In this document: piece by piece, positions 14,364 to 21,675 of the stretch
Numbering within the stretch: position 1 is the stretch's first letter
How the letters are laid out: each line of letters starts with the position of its first letter
Assembly: GCA_046765875.1 (NCBI GenBank)
Contig: JBKPSJ010000221.1
Coordinates: 1-21,675 of the forward strand
From: DASRHY01 sp046765875
GTDB lineage: Bacteria > Actinomycetota > Actinomycetes > Propionibacteriales > Kribbellaceae
Reading direction: 5' to 3'
DNA: 21,675 bases
Translations under genes and position numbers: made by a program
The notes under the pieces: model-generated
Told to the model about the DNA's origin: nothing
Database searches by the model: none
The model's input: the letters and a program-made list of their open reading frames with translations, nothing else

Positions 14364-17300
14364 CTACGCGGAGGCCGCCAGCAACGACTCGGCTTGGGCC
14401 GTGTACGTGGAGGCTGCCAGGCGGGCGTACGTCGGGAGGATGGCGTGGAGGTGGCGTTCTGCCTCGGCGCGGTTGCCCGAGTCGACCAACAAGGCGGCAG
14501 CTCGGAGGCGGGCGTACGACTCGTCGGGGATCGTGCCGATCTGTGCGTAGATGTCGGCCGCCGTCGCCGGATCGCCGGTCACGATGGCCCTGGCCGCGGC
14601 GTGCCAGGGGGTCTGGAACGGAGCACGGTCAAGCGCCTCCAGGAACTCGTCCACCCGGCCCAGCGCGAGGAACGCCCAGGCGCCGTCGACTGACTCGGTC
14701 TGGGCCCGGACGCCGGTCTTCTTCCAGGCCGCCAGGAGTTCGTCCGCCACGCGAGACCCCTTCGATCGGTCGTCGCACAAGGTCCGGAGACGGGCTTCAA
14801 AGGCAAGAGCGGGGTGCAGAACCTGGGGATCCTTGGCGCGGCGGGCCACCTCGCTTGCGCGAACGGCATCGGTCAGCGCGCCGGACTGGTCGCCTCGCGC
14901 ATATCGGATGGCAGAGCGCAAGAACCGGCAGAACGTCTCCATGTAGTGACTCGAGCCGGCCTCCACCTCGCGGATGAAACGGTCTGCCATAGCGACCGCC
15001 TCGTCCCAGTTGCCCAGCCAGTAGTTGTAGTAGACCCGCTCCGCCCGGTACCAGCGAATCGACGCGTCCAGCCCCCGGCGAGCGGCGATCTGGACGCTTT
15101 TCTGGTGCATCTCCCACGCCGTCCGCAGGTCGCCGACGTCCGCGCGCAGCCAGGCGATGTTGCCTGCGGCAATGGCTTCGTCCGGCGAGTGGACCGTGCG
15201 GGCCAGTTCGAGCGCTTGCTCCAGATCCTCGAAGCCGCCCATGTCGCCCCTGGTCACCCTCGCCAGGCCGAGGGTGTTCAGGTTGCGGGCGCGTACGTCG
15301 TCGAGACCGAACTGCTGAGCCAGGACCAGCGACTCGGTGCCCAGGCGGATCGCGCGATCCAGGTCGTCGGCCAGTACGGCGAACCGGGCCACCTTCTGCA
15401 GTACGTACGACTTCGCGGCGGACGGCGGCCGGTCCGCCAGCAACGAGTTGGCCCGTTCGAGGTAGGTGAAGGCCAGGTCGCGGTCGGCACCGACCCAGGC
15501 AGTCGACCCGAGCAACATCTGTGCCTGAGCCGCACCCTCGACGTTGCCGGCGGCAAGCAACCCCTCGGTCGCCTCCTCGAGCACATCGGCCGGCAGGGTC
15601 GTGTCGTCGTACCGGCTCTGGCTGTACGACAGCAGCAACTCGTACCGCCCGGGATCGCCGTCAGGCCACAGATCCAGAGCGGCCTCGTACCAACGCGAAG
15701 CCGACTTGAACGCGGCGAGAGCCAGGGCGCGGTCACCAGCGTCCCGCGTCGCCAGCCGGGCCTTGTCGATCAACGACGTCGGCACCGATTGGCCTGAAAC
15801 GCGGGTCAGCCGCAGCGCTTCCAGGTAGTGGTGCGCCAGCATCTCCGCGTTCTCCTCCGGCCGGCCCAGCGACTCCAGCCATCCGGCCGCCCGAGAGTGC
15901 TGCGCGGCGCGGGGCGACCGCGGGATCTGCCCATACGCCACATCGCGCACCAGCAGGTGGCGGAACGCGTACTCATCCTCGCCGGCGACCGACGACGACC
16001 GCTGCCGACGGACGAACTCCTTGCGCTCCAGCCCATGAAGCAGCCGCTCGCCAAGTGACCGGTCCAGTCCGCCGATCGCGCACACCGCACCGAGCCAGAA
16101 CACCTTCCCCAACACGGCGGCATCCTGCAGCAGTTGCTTCTCCTCCAGCGGCAATCCGTCGAGCCGTGCGGCGATGATGCCCTGTACGTTCTCCGGCACC
16201 ATCGACACGTTGTAGCCGCACTCCGCCACCAACCGCGCGAACTGCTCGGCGTACAAAGGGTTCCCACCGGCCCTGACCAGCAGCGACGCCTGCGTATCGG
16301 CGGGCATCACGGTGCGATCGAGCAGCTGGGCGATCAGCCGCGCGGTGTCCTCGTCGGACAGCGGCGAGATCGACAGGGTCAGCGCATTCGGCTTGCCGCC
16401 ACCCCAGCCCGGCCGCTGCTCCAGCAGCTCGGGTCGTGCCGTGCAGACGACCAGCAGCGGTACGCCCGTCGCCCAGTCGACCAGATGGTCGATGAAGTCC
16501 AGAAGGGCGGTATCGGCCCAGTGAAGGTCCTCGAACACGAGCACCGTCGGACGCCGGTCGGCGAGTGCCTCGAAGAAGTGCCGCCAGGCCGCGAACCGCT
16601 CCGCGCGCTGCTCGTCGCTCGCCTCCGGAGGGGCCGAACCGAGACCGACCAGCGGGCGCAGGCTCTCCAGCGTCCGGCCGGACTCGCCCAGATCGGACGC
16701 CATCTCGGCCAGCTTGCTCTCTGTCTCGGCGGACGAGTCCGTCTCGAGAATGCCGGCCTGCGCCTTCACCATCTCGGCCAGCGCCCAGTACGTGACCCCC
16801 TCGCCGTACGGCAATGACCGGCCCTGCCGCCAGCCGACCAGATCCGGGTCGGCATCGACCGCGCGGCCCAGCTCGTACACCAGCCGGCTCTTCCCGATCC
16901 CTGGTACGCCGACCAGCGTCACCAGCTGCAGCGACCGCTCCGCCCGGACCCGCGCCAGTGTGTCGGTGAGCAGGTGCAGCTCACGTTCCCGGCCGACAAG
17001 GTCCGCGCCGGCCTGGACGACATCCACCCCGTACCGCGACCTGGCCTCCACCGCGACCCAGGCCGGCACCGGCTCGGTCTTGCCCTTGGCCACCACCGGA
17101 TCGGCCTCTTCGTACCGGATGTTCTCCCGGGTCGCCCGGTACGTCGTCTCGTCGACGAGGATGCCGTTCACCGGTGCGGCGGTCTGCAGCCGTGCCGCGG
17201 TGTTGACCACGTCGCCGGCGACCATGCCCTCGCCCTCGCTGGACCGCGCGTCGAGTGAGACCAGGGCCTCGCCGGTGGTGACCGCGATCCGGACCTGGTG

Positions 17301-17672
17301 CGGGCCGCCGGCCACCGACTCGCGGATCGCTAACGCGGACCGGACCGCCCGCTCGGGGTCGTCCTCGTGCGCGACCGGCGCGCCGAACACCGCCATCACC
17401 GCGTCGCCGATGAACTTCTCCACCGTGCCGCCGTGCCGGACCAGCTCGTTGCGCAATCGCGCGTAGTACGGCGTCAGGGTCGCGCGGACGTCCTCGGGGT
17501 CGAGCTGCTCGGCGGCCGAGGTGAAACCGACCAGGTCGGCGAACAGGATCGTGACGACCTTGCGCTCCTCCCGCCCGCGCTGCGGTAAGGCGGCGGCCAG
17601 CGGGGACCCGCAGTTCGAGCAGAACCGTGCATCCGCCGGATTCTCCCGGCCGCACTCGGCGCAAACGACCAT
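14364..17672 (-). CDS. Zinc-ribbon / class III adenylate cyclase / AAA ATPase / TPR regulator
   Basis: The 1102-residue protein opens with a zinc ribbon (C4, C7, C18, C21), then a class III cyclase domain (about 37-208). Its catalytic residues are all present: metal Asp46 (FADLVGFT) and Asp90 (KFIGDAVMAVFG), adenine-selecting Lys86 and Asp154, and transition-state Asn157 and Arg161 (GDVVNTAARL). So ATP-to-cAMP activity is plausible. An AAA/STAND ATPase follows: Walker A GVPGIGKS with Lys261, Walker B VLVFEDLHWAD at 377-387. The rest is helical TPR-like repeats to the C-terminus. A GTG at 17696 is an alternative start, but the ribbon begins at the ATG chosen. It faces an unknown gene with a 52-base gap. 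The signal sensed is unknown. Confidence 0.93.
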   Translation of the reverse strand: MVVCAECGRENPADARFCSNCGSPLAAALPQRGREERKVVTILFADLVGFTSAAEQLDPEDVRATLTPYYARLRNELVRHGGTVEKFIGDAVMAVFGAPVAHEDDPERAVRSALAIRESVAGGPHQVRIAVTTGEALVSLDARSSEGEGMVAGDVVNTAARLQTAAPVNGILVDETTYRATRENIRYEEADPVVAKGKTEPVPAWVAVEARSRYGVDVVQAGADLVGRERELHLLTDTLARVRAERSLQLVTLVGVPGIGKSRLVYELGRAVDADPDLVGWRQGRSLPYGEGVTYWALAEMVKAQAGILETDSSAETESKLAEMASDLGESGRTLESLRPLVGLGSAPPEASDEQRAERFAAWRHFFEALADRRPTVLVFEDLHWADTALLDFIDHLVDWATGVPLLVVCTARPELLEQRPGWGGGKPNALTLSISPLSDEDTARLIAQLLDRTVMPADTQASLLVRAGGNPLYAEQFARLVAECGYNVSMVPENVQGIIAARLDGLPLEEKQLLQDAAVLGKVFWLGAVCAIGGLDRSLGERLLHGLERKEFVRRQRSSSVAGEDEYAFRHLLVRDVAYGQIPRSPRAAQHSRAAGWLESLGRPEENAEMLAHHYLEALRLTRVSGQSVPTSLIDKARLATRDAGDRALALAAFKSASRWYEAALDLWPDGDPGRYELLLSYSQSRYDDTTLPADVLEEATEGLLAAGNVEGAAQAQMLLGSTAWVGADRDLAFTYLERANSLLADRPPSAAKSYVLQKVARFAVLADDLDRAIRLGTESLVLAQQFGLDDVRARNLNTLGLARVTRGDMGGFEDLEQALELARTVHSPDEAIAAGNIAWLRADVGDLRTAWEMHQKSVQIAARRGLDASIRWYRAERVYYNYWLGNWDEAVAMADRFIREVEAGSSHYMETFCRFLRSAIRYARGDQSGALTDAVRASEVARRAKDPQVLHPALAFEARLRTLCDDRSKGSRVADELLAAWKKTGVRAQTESVDGAWAFLALGRVDEFLEALDRAPFQTPWHAAARAIVTGDPATAADIYAQIGTIPDESYARLRAAALLVDSGNRAEAERHLHAILPTYARLAASTYTAQAESLLAASA

Positions 17673-17724
17673 GCGAGGCAGTCTACGAACCCGCACGGAC
17701 GTTCAGGCTGGCATGCTTGGGCCC

Positions 17725-18138
17725 ATGAGCTGGGCCGTGTACGCGATGACGGCGCCGGGTGGGCTCCGCACCCTCGACGCCCTGCCGGAGGGGTATCGCC
17801 CGCCGTCGCTCGGTACGGCGGCCGAGCTGGTCGAGCGCATCCGCAAGGCCGCCCCAGAGACCGATACCGGCGACCCGCGCTGGCTGACCGTCCGCGGCGA
17901 GGAGTACGACATCGAGGTCACCGTCGGCAAGGGCGTCGACGTGCGGGACGTGACCTTCTACATCAACTCCGGCGCGAAGTCGCCCACGAAGGTGCTCGAC
18001 ATCTGCCGCCAGCTCGGCATCACCGCGTACGACACCGAGTCCGGCGACGCCCTCACCCCGGATTCGGCCCCGCCGGTGCCACCGCCGCTGGACGAGGACG
18101 AGCTACCCAAGCGCCGCTGGTGGCGACGCCGGACATAG
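17725..18138 (+). CDS. Conserved-looking small protein of unknown function
   Basis: The 137-residue soluble product starts MSWAVYAMTAPGG and has a compact alpha/beta core to about residue 112 (AAELVERIRKAAPETDTGDP, then EEYDIEVTVGKGVDVRDVTFYIN, then TKVLDICRQLGITAYDTESGD). The end is a Pro/acid stretch and a very basic KRRWWRRR tail. The strand-helix layout and codon use look genuine, but I cannot assign a family. No ribosome site is evident and an ATG at 17713 is possible; a leaderless message would fit. It is divergent from the cyclase regulator and shares its 52-base promoter gap. Confidence 0.75.
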   Translation: MSWAVYAMTAPGGLRTLDALPEGYRPPSLGTAAELVERIRKAAPETDTGDPRWLTVRGEEYDIEVTVGKGVDVRDVTFYINSGAKSPTKVLDICRQLGITAYDTESGDALTPDSAPPVPPPLDEDELPKRRWWRRRT

Positions 18139-18316
18139 GCGGCGTCACTCAGCGCAGTTGGGCGCAGCCTTCAAAAGACGTCCGAGCACAGAGGTGAAGA
18201 TGTACCCTACGTGAACTTGCGCTGGAAATCCAGGCTGGACGGTTGCAGAGAGTAGACGCACACTAGGGCCGGGAGATGCGGTACGTTCCCGGTGCCGCAG
18301 GGGGGAAGTGCGAAAG

Positions 18317-19012
18317 ATGAGAAACGCAACGCAGGCTGCGGCGTGGGCGGAGGTCCGCGACGGCAGCACAGGATGGCGAACTACCTGCCTCACGCTGGTA
18401 CGGCAGGCGTGGGACCTGCCGATGCAGGACAGCTACGCGCAACTCGAGTGGGACGCGGTCCCGCTCAGTGCGCGGCACAGCGACACCCACCCACCGGTCG
18501 GTGCGCCGTGCTTCTGGAAGGGCCCGACGGCACAGGGCCATGCGGCGATCGTCGTCGAGTACCGCGGCGCAGTGCCGTACGTAGCCACCACCGACGTGGT
18601 CCGGCTCGGCCGGGTCGACGTGGTGCCGATGCGCAAGATCGAGCAGGTCTGGCCGTCCGCGCACTGGCTCGGCTGGACCAGTCAGCTGCAGAACAAGACG
18701 CTGCCGCTGCCAGTCCCACAGGCCGTCGTGACCCGCGCGGTCGCTTCGCCGTACCGCCAGGGCGGCAAGGTCTACCGCTCGCAGCTACGGCTCGGGCAGC
18801 GCGGTTCGGACAGTGTGTGGAACCTGCAGCGGGCGCTCATCCGCAAGGGATTCCAGACCGGCTCGCCGTCGCCGACCGGCGACTACCTGTCCGGCACCCG
18901 TGCGGCGGTGGCGGCCTTCCAGCGCAGCCAGGGCTGGGCCGGACGGGACGCCGACGGGCTGGCCGGCCGGTTCACCGTGGTCCGGCTGGGACTCATCTGG
19001 GTTCAAGACTGA
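18317..19012 (+). CDS. Putative peptidoglycan-binding protein with a Cys/His N-terminal domain
   Basis: The 231-residue product has a C-terminal peptidoglycan-binding-like three-helix domain (about 155-225: LRLGQRGSDSVWNLQRALIR, then YLSGTRAAVAAFQRSQGW). The N-terminal part has a Cys in a helix (TTCLTLVRQAW, C24) and a GHAAIVVEY strand (H75), the order of Cys and His seen in NlpC/P60 and CHAP hydrolases. That enzymatic reading is an inference. There is no signal peptide, so export would need another route. GGGGGA precedes this ATG by 10 bases; a GTG at 18308 is an alternative. Its last 20 bases overlap the end of the convergent Suc/Fer gene. The 178 bases upstream hold no gene, only a presumed promoter. 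Confidence 0.78.
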   Translation: MRNATQAAAWAEVRDGSTGWRTTCLTLVRQAWDLPMQDSYAQLEWDAVPLSARHSDTHPPVGAPCFWKGPTAQGHAAIVVEYRGAVPYVATTDVVRLGRVDVVPMRKIEQVWPSAHWLGWTSQLQNKTLPLPVPQAVVTRAVASPYRQGGKVYRSQLRLGQRGSDSVWNLQRALIRKGFQTGSPSPTGDYLSGTRAAVAAFQRSQGWAGRDADGLAGRFTVVRLGLIWVQD

Positions 19013-19895
19013 CCAGGTCGAACACCCGCATCTGACCGGGCGGGCGGCTGGCACACGTCATCGCGCCGTCCACTTTGCGCATCCTGGTGCGCACGGTGAC
19101 GGTGAATCCGTCCAGTTCGACCGTCCAGATGTCGTCGGAGTCCTGCTGGAGCCGGCGAGGTCTCAGCGCATCCACATGCTCGGAACCGCCGGCCGTACGC
19201 GCGAAGTGCTGGGCGGCCTGGACCGCGGCGGCGAACGCACTACGCCCGCGCAGCAGTTCGGGTACGACGTAGCCCTCGTCGTAGCGGCGTACGACTTCGA
19301 CCGCCGACTCCGACGAGACGTGCCCGTAGGTCAGCCCGTGCGGAAGCACGATCAGGTTCGCCGCGAAGCGGTCGCCGCCGACATGGCTGCACTCCCAGGT
19401 CCGGTTGGGGTACTCGGCCGCCAGCGCCGCCGCGACCGGCCGGCCGCGGACCGCACAGCAGGCGTCGTGCCGGCCGTGTGCACAGACCAGGTACACCGGC
19501 TCGATCCCCGGCACACCGGGATCCTCGGCGGTTAGCACGTCGAGCAGATGCTCGTCAGCTGAGAGCTGGCCCCAGCGCACAGACTCACGGCCGGGCCGAG
19601 AGTCGACCATTCCCCAGCGACGGGGGGCGGTCCGGTCGTACCGGCCGTGCCGGCGGATCAGCACCGGCCGGCAGTTGCGGTCTCTGCACAGCGCCGTCAC
19701 CTGTGGGGCGACGTTGCCGAGCACGTCGGCGGCGACCCGCGGCCAGGCGCCGCGGTACTCGATCAGCAGCCAGCGCTGGGCCGGCGGGGCGGAGGCGACC
19801 ATCGAGTCGCCACGACGTTCGGCGCGGGCGGCGCAGCCGAGGTGAGGTACGTAGCGGTCGGTGACCGGCCGGCCGACGGACTGGGTCACGGTCAC
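18993..19895 (-). CDS. Suc/Fer-like (sucrase/ferredoxin-like) thioredoxin-fold [2Fe-2S] protein
   Basis: The 300-residue protein matches the Suc_Fer-like family (PF06999; Apd1 in yeast). The core motif block is present: VCAHGRHDACCAVRGRPVA with the C-x8-C pair C138 and C147, then WECSHVGGDRFAAN with H171, then LPHGLTYGHV with H186 and H192. In the fungal relatives, C-x8-C and an H-x3-H hold a bis-histidine [2Fe-2S] cluster; here the second His position is D175. The likely role is electron transfer. It starts with a GTG overlapping the oxygenase stop by 4 bases (GTGA), so it is the third gene of a coupled operon and could supply electrons to that oxygenase; this is inferred. Confidence 0.88.
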   Translation of the reverse strand: MTVTQSVGRPVTDRYVPHLGCAARAERRGDSMVASAPPAQRWLLIEYRGAWPRVAADVLGNVAPQVTALCRDRNCRPVLIRRHGRYDRTAPRRWGMVDSRPGRESVRWGQLSADEHLLDVLTAEDPGVPGIEPVYLVCAHGRHDACCAVRGRPVAAALAAEYPNRTWECSHVGGDRFAANLIVLPHGLTYGHVSSESAVEVVRRYDEGYVVPELLRGRSAFAAAVQAAQHFARTAGGSEHVDALRPRRLQQDSDDIWTVELDGFTVTVRTRMRKVDGAMTCASRPPGQMRVFDLVSLEPR

Positions 19896-21142
19896 GGCTT
19901 GGCCGCGACCAGGACCGCCTCGGTCAGCAACCGGCGGACCAGCACCAACTGGTCGGCCTCGTCCAGCCCGGGCAGCGCGCCCACGGCCACCGGTTCGCCC
20001 GCACTCAACATCCTCACCGCATCCTCCGTTGCTCCGGGCAACGAAATCACGCGGGCCGGCAGCTCGAGCCGGACGCCGTCACCGGCGACCAGCCGGTACC
20101 GCAGCCCAGGACGCCACCGTACGACGTCGGCTGAAACCAGGTCACGGGCGGCGGCCGCCTGGGCCAGCGGGCCGAGCGGCGCGGGCCGGTTGCCGGACCA
20201 GGTACGACGCCGCAACCGCCGGGCCATCTCCTCGGCACCGGTGGATCGGATCTGCTCGGTGAGCGCGGCGACGACAGCGTCGAGGTGTTCGGCCAGTTGG
20301 TCCGGATCGGCGGGGTCGATGCCGAGCGGGAGAGCGGACCGCAACTCGGCGTTGCCGGCGGCGAGGCTCAGCAGGTCCTCGACCAGGTGGTACCGCGTCA
20401 GCGTATGCAGCCCGACGGTCAGGTGTCCGCAAACGCCGCCAAGCGCCTTTGCCGAGTGCAGAAATCCGCGCGGTACGTACAACGCGTCGCCAGGGTGCAG
20501 CACCTCGTCGATCACCGGCTCGGTCTCGCGGGCCGCCTTGGCGACCTGAGCCGAGCGCTGCTGCCAGGGCTGGCTGCGCAGCGGGTCGGGGTACACCGGT
20601 TCGTGCACGGTCCAGTGCTTCTCGCCGGCGAACTGGAGAACGAACACGTCGTGGACGTCGTAGTGCGCGGAGAACCCCTGGGAGTCGGGCGGGGTGATGT
20701 AGGCATTGACCTGCACCGGGTGTCCGGTATCCGCGTTCAGCTGGGTCGCGAACTCGATCAGCGGCGGCCAGGTGCGGTGGAGGGCCTGCAAGACAATCGT
20801 GTGGCCCCCGGCGTACAGGGCCGCGACCTTGTCGTCGCTGACCTGGTCGGCGATCTCGGCCCCGACACCGCCGGGGGTGGTGAACTGCTTGTCGCCGACG
20901 ACGGAGCCCTCCTTCGCCAACCGCAGGAAGGGCGTACGAAGTCCGCGGCTGGACAGGAGCTCGTCGACGCCGTCTAGGCTCAGCAGGTCCGCGAACCCGG
21001 CCGGTAGATCGGCCGAACGGGTCAGCAGCGCCGCCCGGCCCCAGTGCTCGGCCGCGAACCGCCCGGGATCCGCGACCACGCGGCGCAACGCCGGGCCCCC
21101 TTCGTACGGAAGCCCGGCGCCGGCCTGCGGCCTACCCGACAT
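19892..21142 (-). CDS. JmjC/cupin-fold 2-oxoglutarate and Fe(II) oxygenase (ribosomal-oxygenase type)
   Basis: The protein of 416 residues belongs to the cupin_4/JmjC group that includes bacterial RoxA/YcfD and human NO66/MINA53, which hydroxylate protein side chains (Arg or His). The iron facial triad is complete: H160 and D162 in GFSAHYDVHDVFVLQFAGEKHW, and H229 in LYVPRGFLHSA. A VNAYITPP strand precedes it, and a helical dimerisation/winged-helix region follows (about 240-415). Its ATG shares a base with the TGA of the upstream repeat-protein gene (TGATG), with a GTG three bases earlier as alternative, and its TGA overlaps the Suc/Fer start. Tight coupling suggests that the repeat protein is its substrate. 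Confidence 0.93.
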   Translation of the reverse strand: MSGRPQAGAGLPYEGGPALRRVVADPGRFAAEHWGRAALLTRSADLPAGFADLLSLDGVDELLSSRGLRTPFLRLAKEGSVVGDKQFTTPGGVGAEIADQVSDDKVAALYAGGHTIVLQALHRTWPPLIEFATQLNADTGHPVQVNAYITPPDSQGFSAHYDVHDVFVLQFAGEKHWTVHEPVYPDPLRSQPWQQRSAQVAKAARETEPVIDEVLHPGDALYVPRGFLHSAKALGGVCGHLTVGLHTLTRYHLVEDLLSLAAGNAELRSALPLGIDPADPDQLAEHLDAVVAALTEQIRSTGAEEMARRLRRRTWSGNRPAPLGPLAQAAAARDLVSADVVRWRPGLRYRLVAGDGVRLELPARVISLPGATEDAVRMLSAGEPVAVGALPGLDEADQLVLVRRLLTEAVLVAAKP

Positions 21143-21597
21143 CACTCGATGTCGCCACCGCTCTCGGTCTCGATATCGCCACCGCTGGAGGTCATGAACT
21201 CCGCGCCGCCGGCACCGGAGTCGGCACCACCATCGGCGCCACCATCACCACCGGAGTCGGCAGCGCCGCCGTCGCTCGCACCGCCGTCGCCGCCGCTGTC
21301 CGCACCACCATCGGCGCCCGCGTCACTCGCGCCGCCGTCCGCACCACCATCGGCGCCTGCGTCACTCGCGCCGCCGTCCGCACCACCATCGGCGCCTGCG
21401 TCCGCGCCACCATCCGCTCCCGCGTCGGCACCACCATCGGCACCACCATCGGCACCGCCGTCACCATCGGCCGCGCCGCCGCCGTCCGCGCCGCCTGCGC
21501 CGGAGTCCGCACCGCCGTCGACCGCACCGGGAGTCGCGCCACCGTCGGCCGTGCCCTCGCTGTCACCAGCGGCCGAGGTCATGTCGTCGTCGTTCAT
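21142..21597 (-). CDS. Gly-Ala-Asp repeat protein, very acidic, candidate oxygenase substrate
   Basis: The 151-residue protein starts MNDDDMTSAAGDSEG, continues for about 115 residues as GGAD/AGAD/GGASDA repeats, and ends EFMTSSGGDIETESGGDIE with a doubled SGGDIE. I count about 31 Asp and 5 Glu against no Lys, Arg, His, Cys, Tyr or Trp. There is no signal peptide or hydrophobic segment. GAGAGGAG stands about 8 bases before this ATG, preferred over an ATG at 21636 lacking a ribosome site. Its stop overlaps the JmjC oxygenase start. I know no named family for it. It could be a modified peptide precursor, a metal-binding acidic protein, or a structural repeat protein. Confidence 0.8.
   Translation of the reverse strand: MNDDDMTSAAGDSEGTADGGATPGAVDGGADSGAGGADGGGAADGDGGADGGADGGADAGADGGADAGADGGADGGASDAGADGGADGGASDAGADGGADSGGDGGASDGGAADSGGDGGADGGADSGAGGAEFMTSSGGDIETESGGDIE
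21319..21396 (-). repeat. 39-bp tandem repeat within the Gly-Ala-Asp protein gene
   Basis: Two adjacent 39-bp units, 21319-21357 and 21358-21396, differ only at the first base (C or T). Each encodes 13 residues of the GADGGADGGASDA type. The near-identity at DNA level, including wobble bases, points to recent duplication of an already repetitive coding stretch. Confidence 0.9.
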
Positions 21598-21675
21598 GGT
21601 GTTGCTCCTCTCATCGGTGTGGTGGTGATTACGCATCGCACCCTAGGGCCGCCCGAGGGCCAGGCACCAGTGGGT

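Noticed and set aside
14321..14369. GCGTAG ... CTACGC inverted repeat between the tRNA and the cyclase stop
   Set aside because: The arms are six bases with a loop of more than 25 bases, so a stable terminator is unlikely.
21142..21597. RTX-type calcium-binding nonapeptide repeats in the acidic protein
   Set aside because: The G-G-x-G-x-D-x-(L/I)-x register with its hydrophobic position is absent; the array is GGAD/AGAD with no Leu or Ile until the last residues.
21044..21628. Plus-strand Pro/Ser/Ala-rich frame (SAPPSAPPS repeats) opposite the Gly-Ala-Asp gene
   Set aside because: It looks like a wall-spanning proline-rich protein, but it is the complement of the acidic repeats. The minus strand has the ribosome site and the stop/start coupling to the oxygenase.

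Overview
The window is high-GC DNA read almost entirely in long ORFs with GTG/ATG starts, many 1-4 base start/stop overlaps, and families typical of Actinomycetota: an ECF sigma factor with its zinc-finger anti-sigma factor, a small DUF6131-like membrane protein, a zinc-ribbon adenylate cyclase/AAA/TPR giant regulator, and a Suc/Fer-like ferredoxin. A filamentous or nocardioform soil actinomycete fits; a Kribbella-like source is only a guess. No insertion sequence, phage gene or CRISPR array is visible.

Left part (1-8255). The window opens in the 3' end of an ECF sigma gene overlapping its membrane anti-sigma factor, followed by a secreted-repeat lipoprotein. A MarR regulator is divergent from a gene fusing a luciferase-like flavin/F420 oxidoreductase to a hemerythrin domain, with two similar palindromes 21 bp apart between them. 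A GrpB-family protein and a proline iminopeptidase follow. A TetR regulator is divergent from a 14-helix MFS exporter over two copies of a TTAGTGA-like palindrome. A nucleoside deaminase, a VOC protein and a small two-helix membrane protein complete this part, with two perfect hairpin terminators.

Middle part (8455-14319). Four minus-strand genes lie in a row: a secreted eight-repeat propeller-like protein, a secreted phytase-esterase-like protein, a LuxR regulator, and a single-domain globin lacking its first helix. The globin abuts, head to head, a plus-strand PAS histidine kinase that lacks most of its GAF domain; the two opposite ATGs sit in one CATG. This looks like the scar of a deletion between two divergent genes. 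Next comes a small ORF whose 3' end runs antisense through a complete tRNA-Ser(UGA) gene.

Right part (14364-21675). A 1102-residue class III cyclase/AAA/TPR protein is divergent from an unknown small gene, followed by a putative peptidoglycan-binding protein. The last unit is the most unusual: a minus-strand, translationally coupled three-gene operon encoding (i) a 151-residue acidic protein built almost wholly of Gly-Ala-Asp repeats with no Lys, Arg, His, Cys, Tyr or Trp, (ii) a JmjC/cupin 2-oxoglutarate oxygenase of the ribosomal-oxygenase type, and (iii) a Suc/Fer-like thioredoxin-fold [2Fe-2S] protein. The inferred reading, a repetitive protein substrate with its own hydroxylase and electron donor, is the strongest candidate here for an undescribed system.
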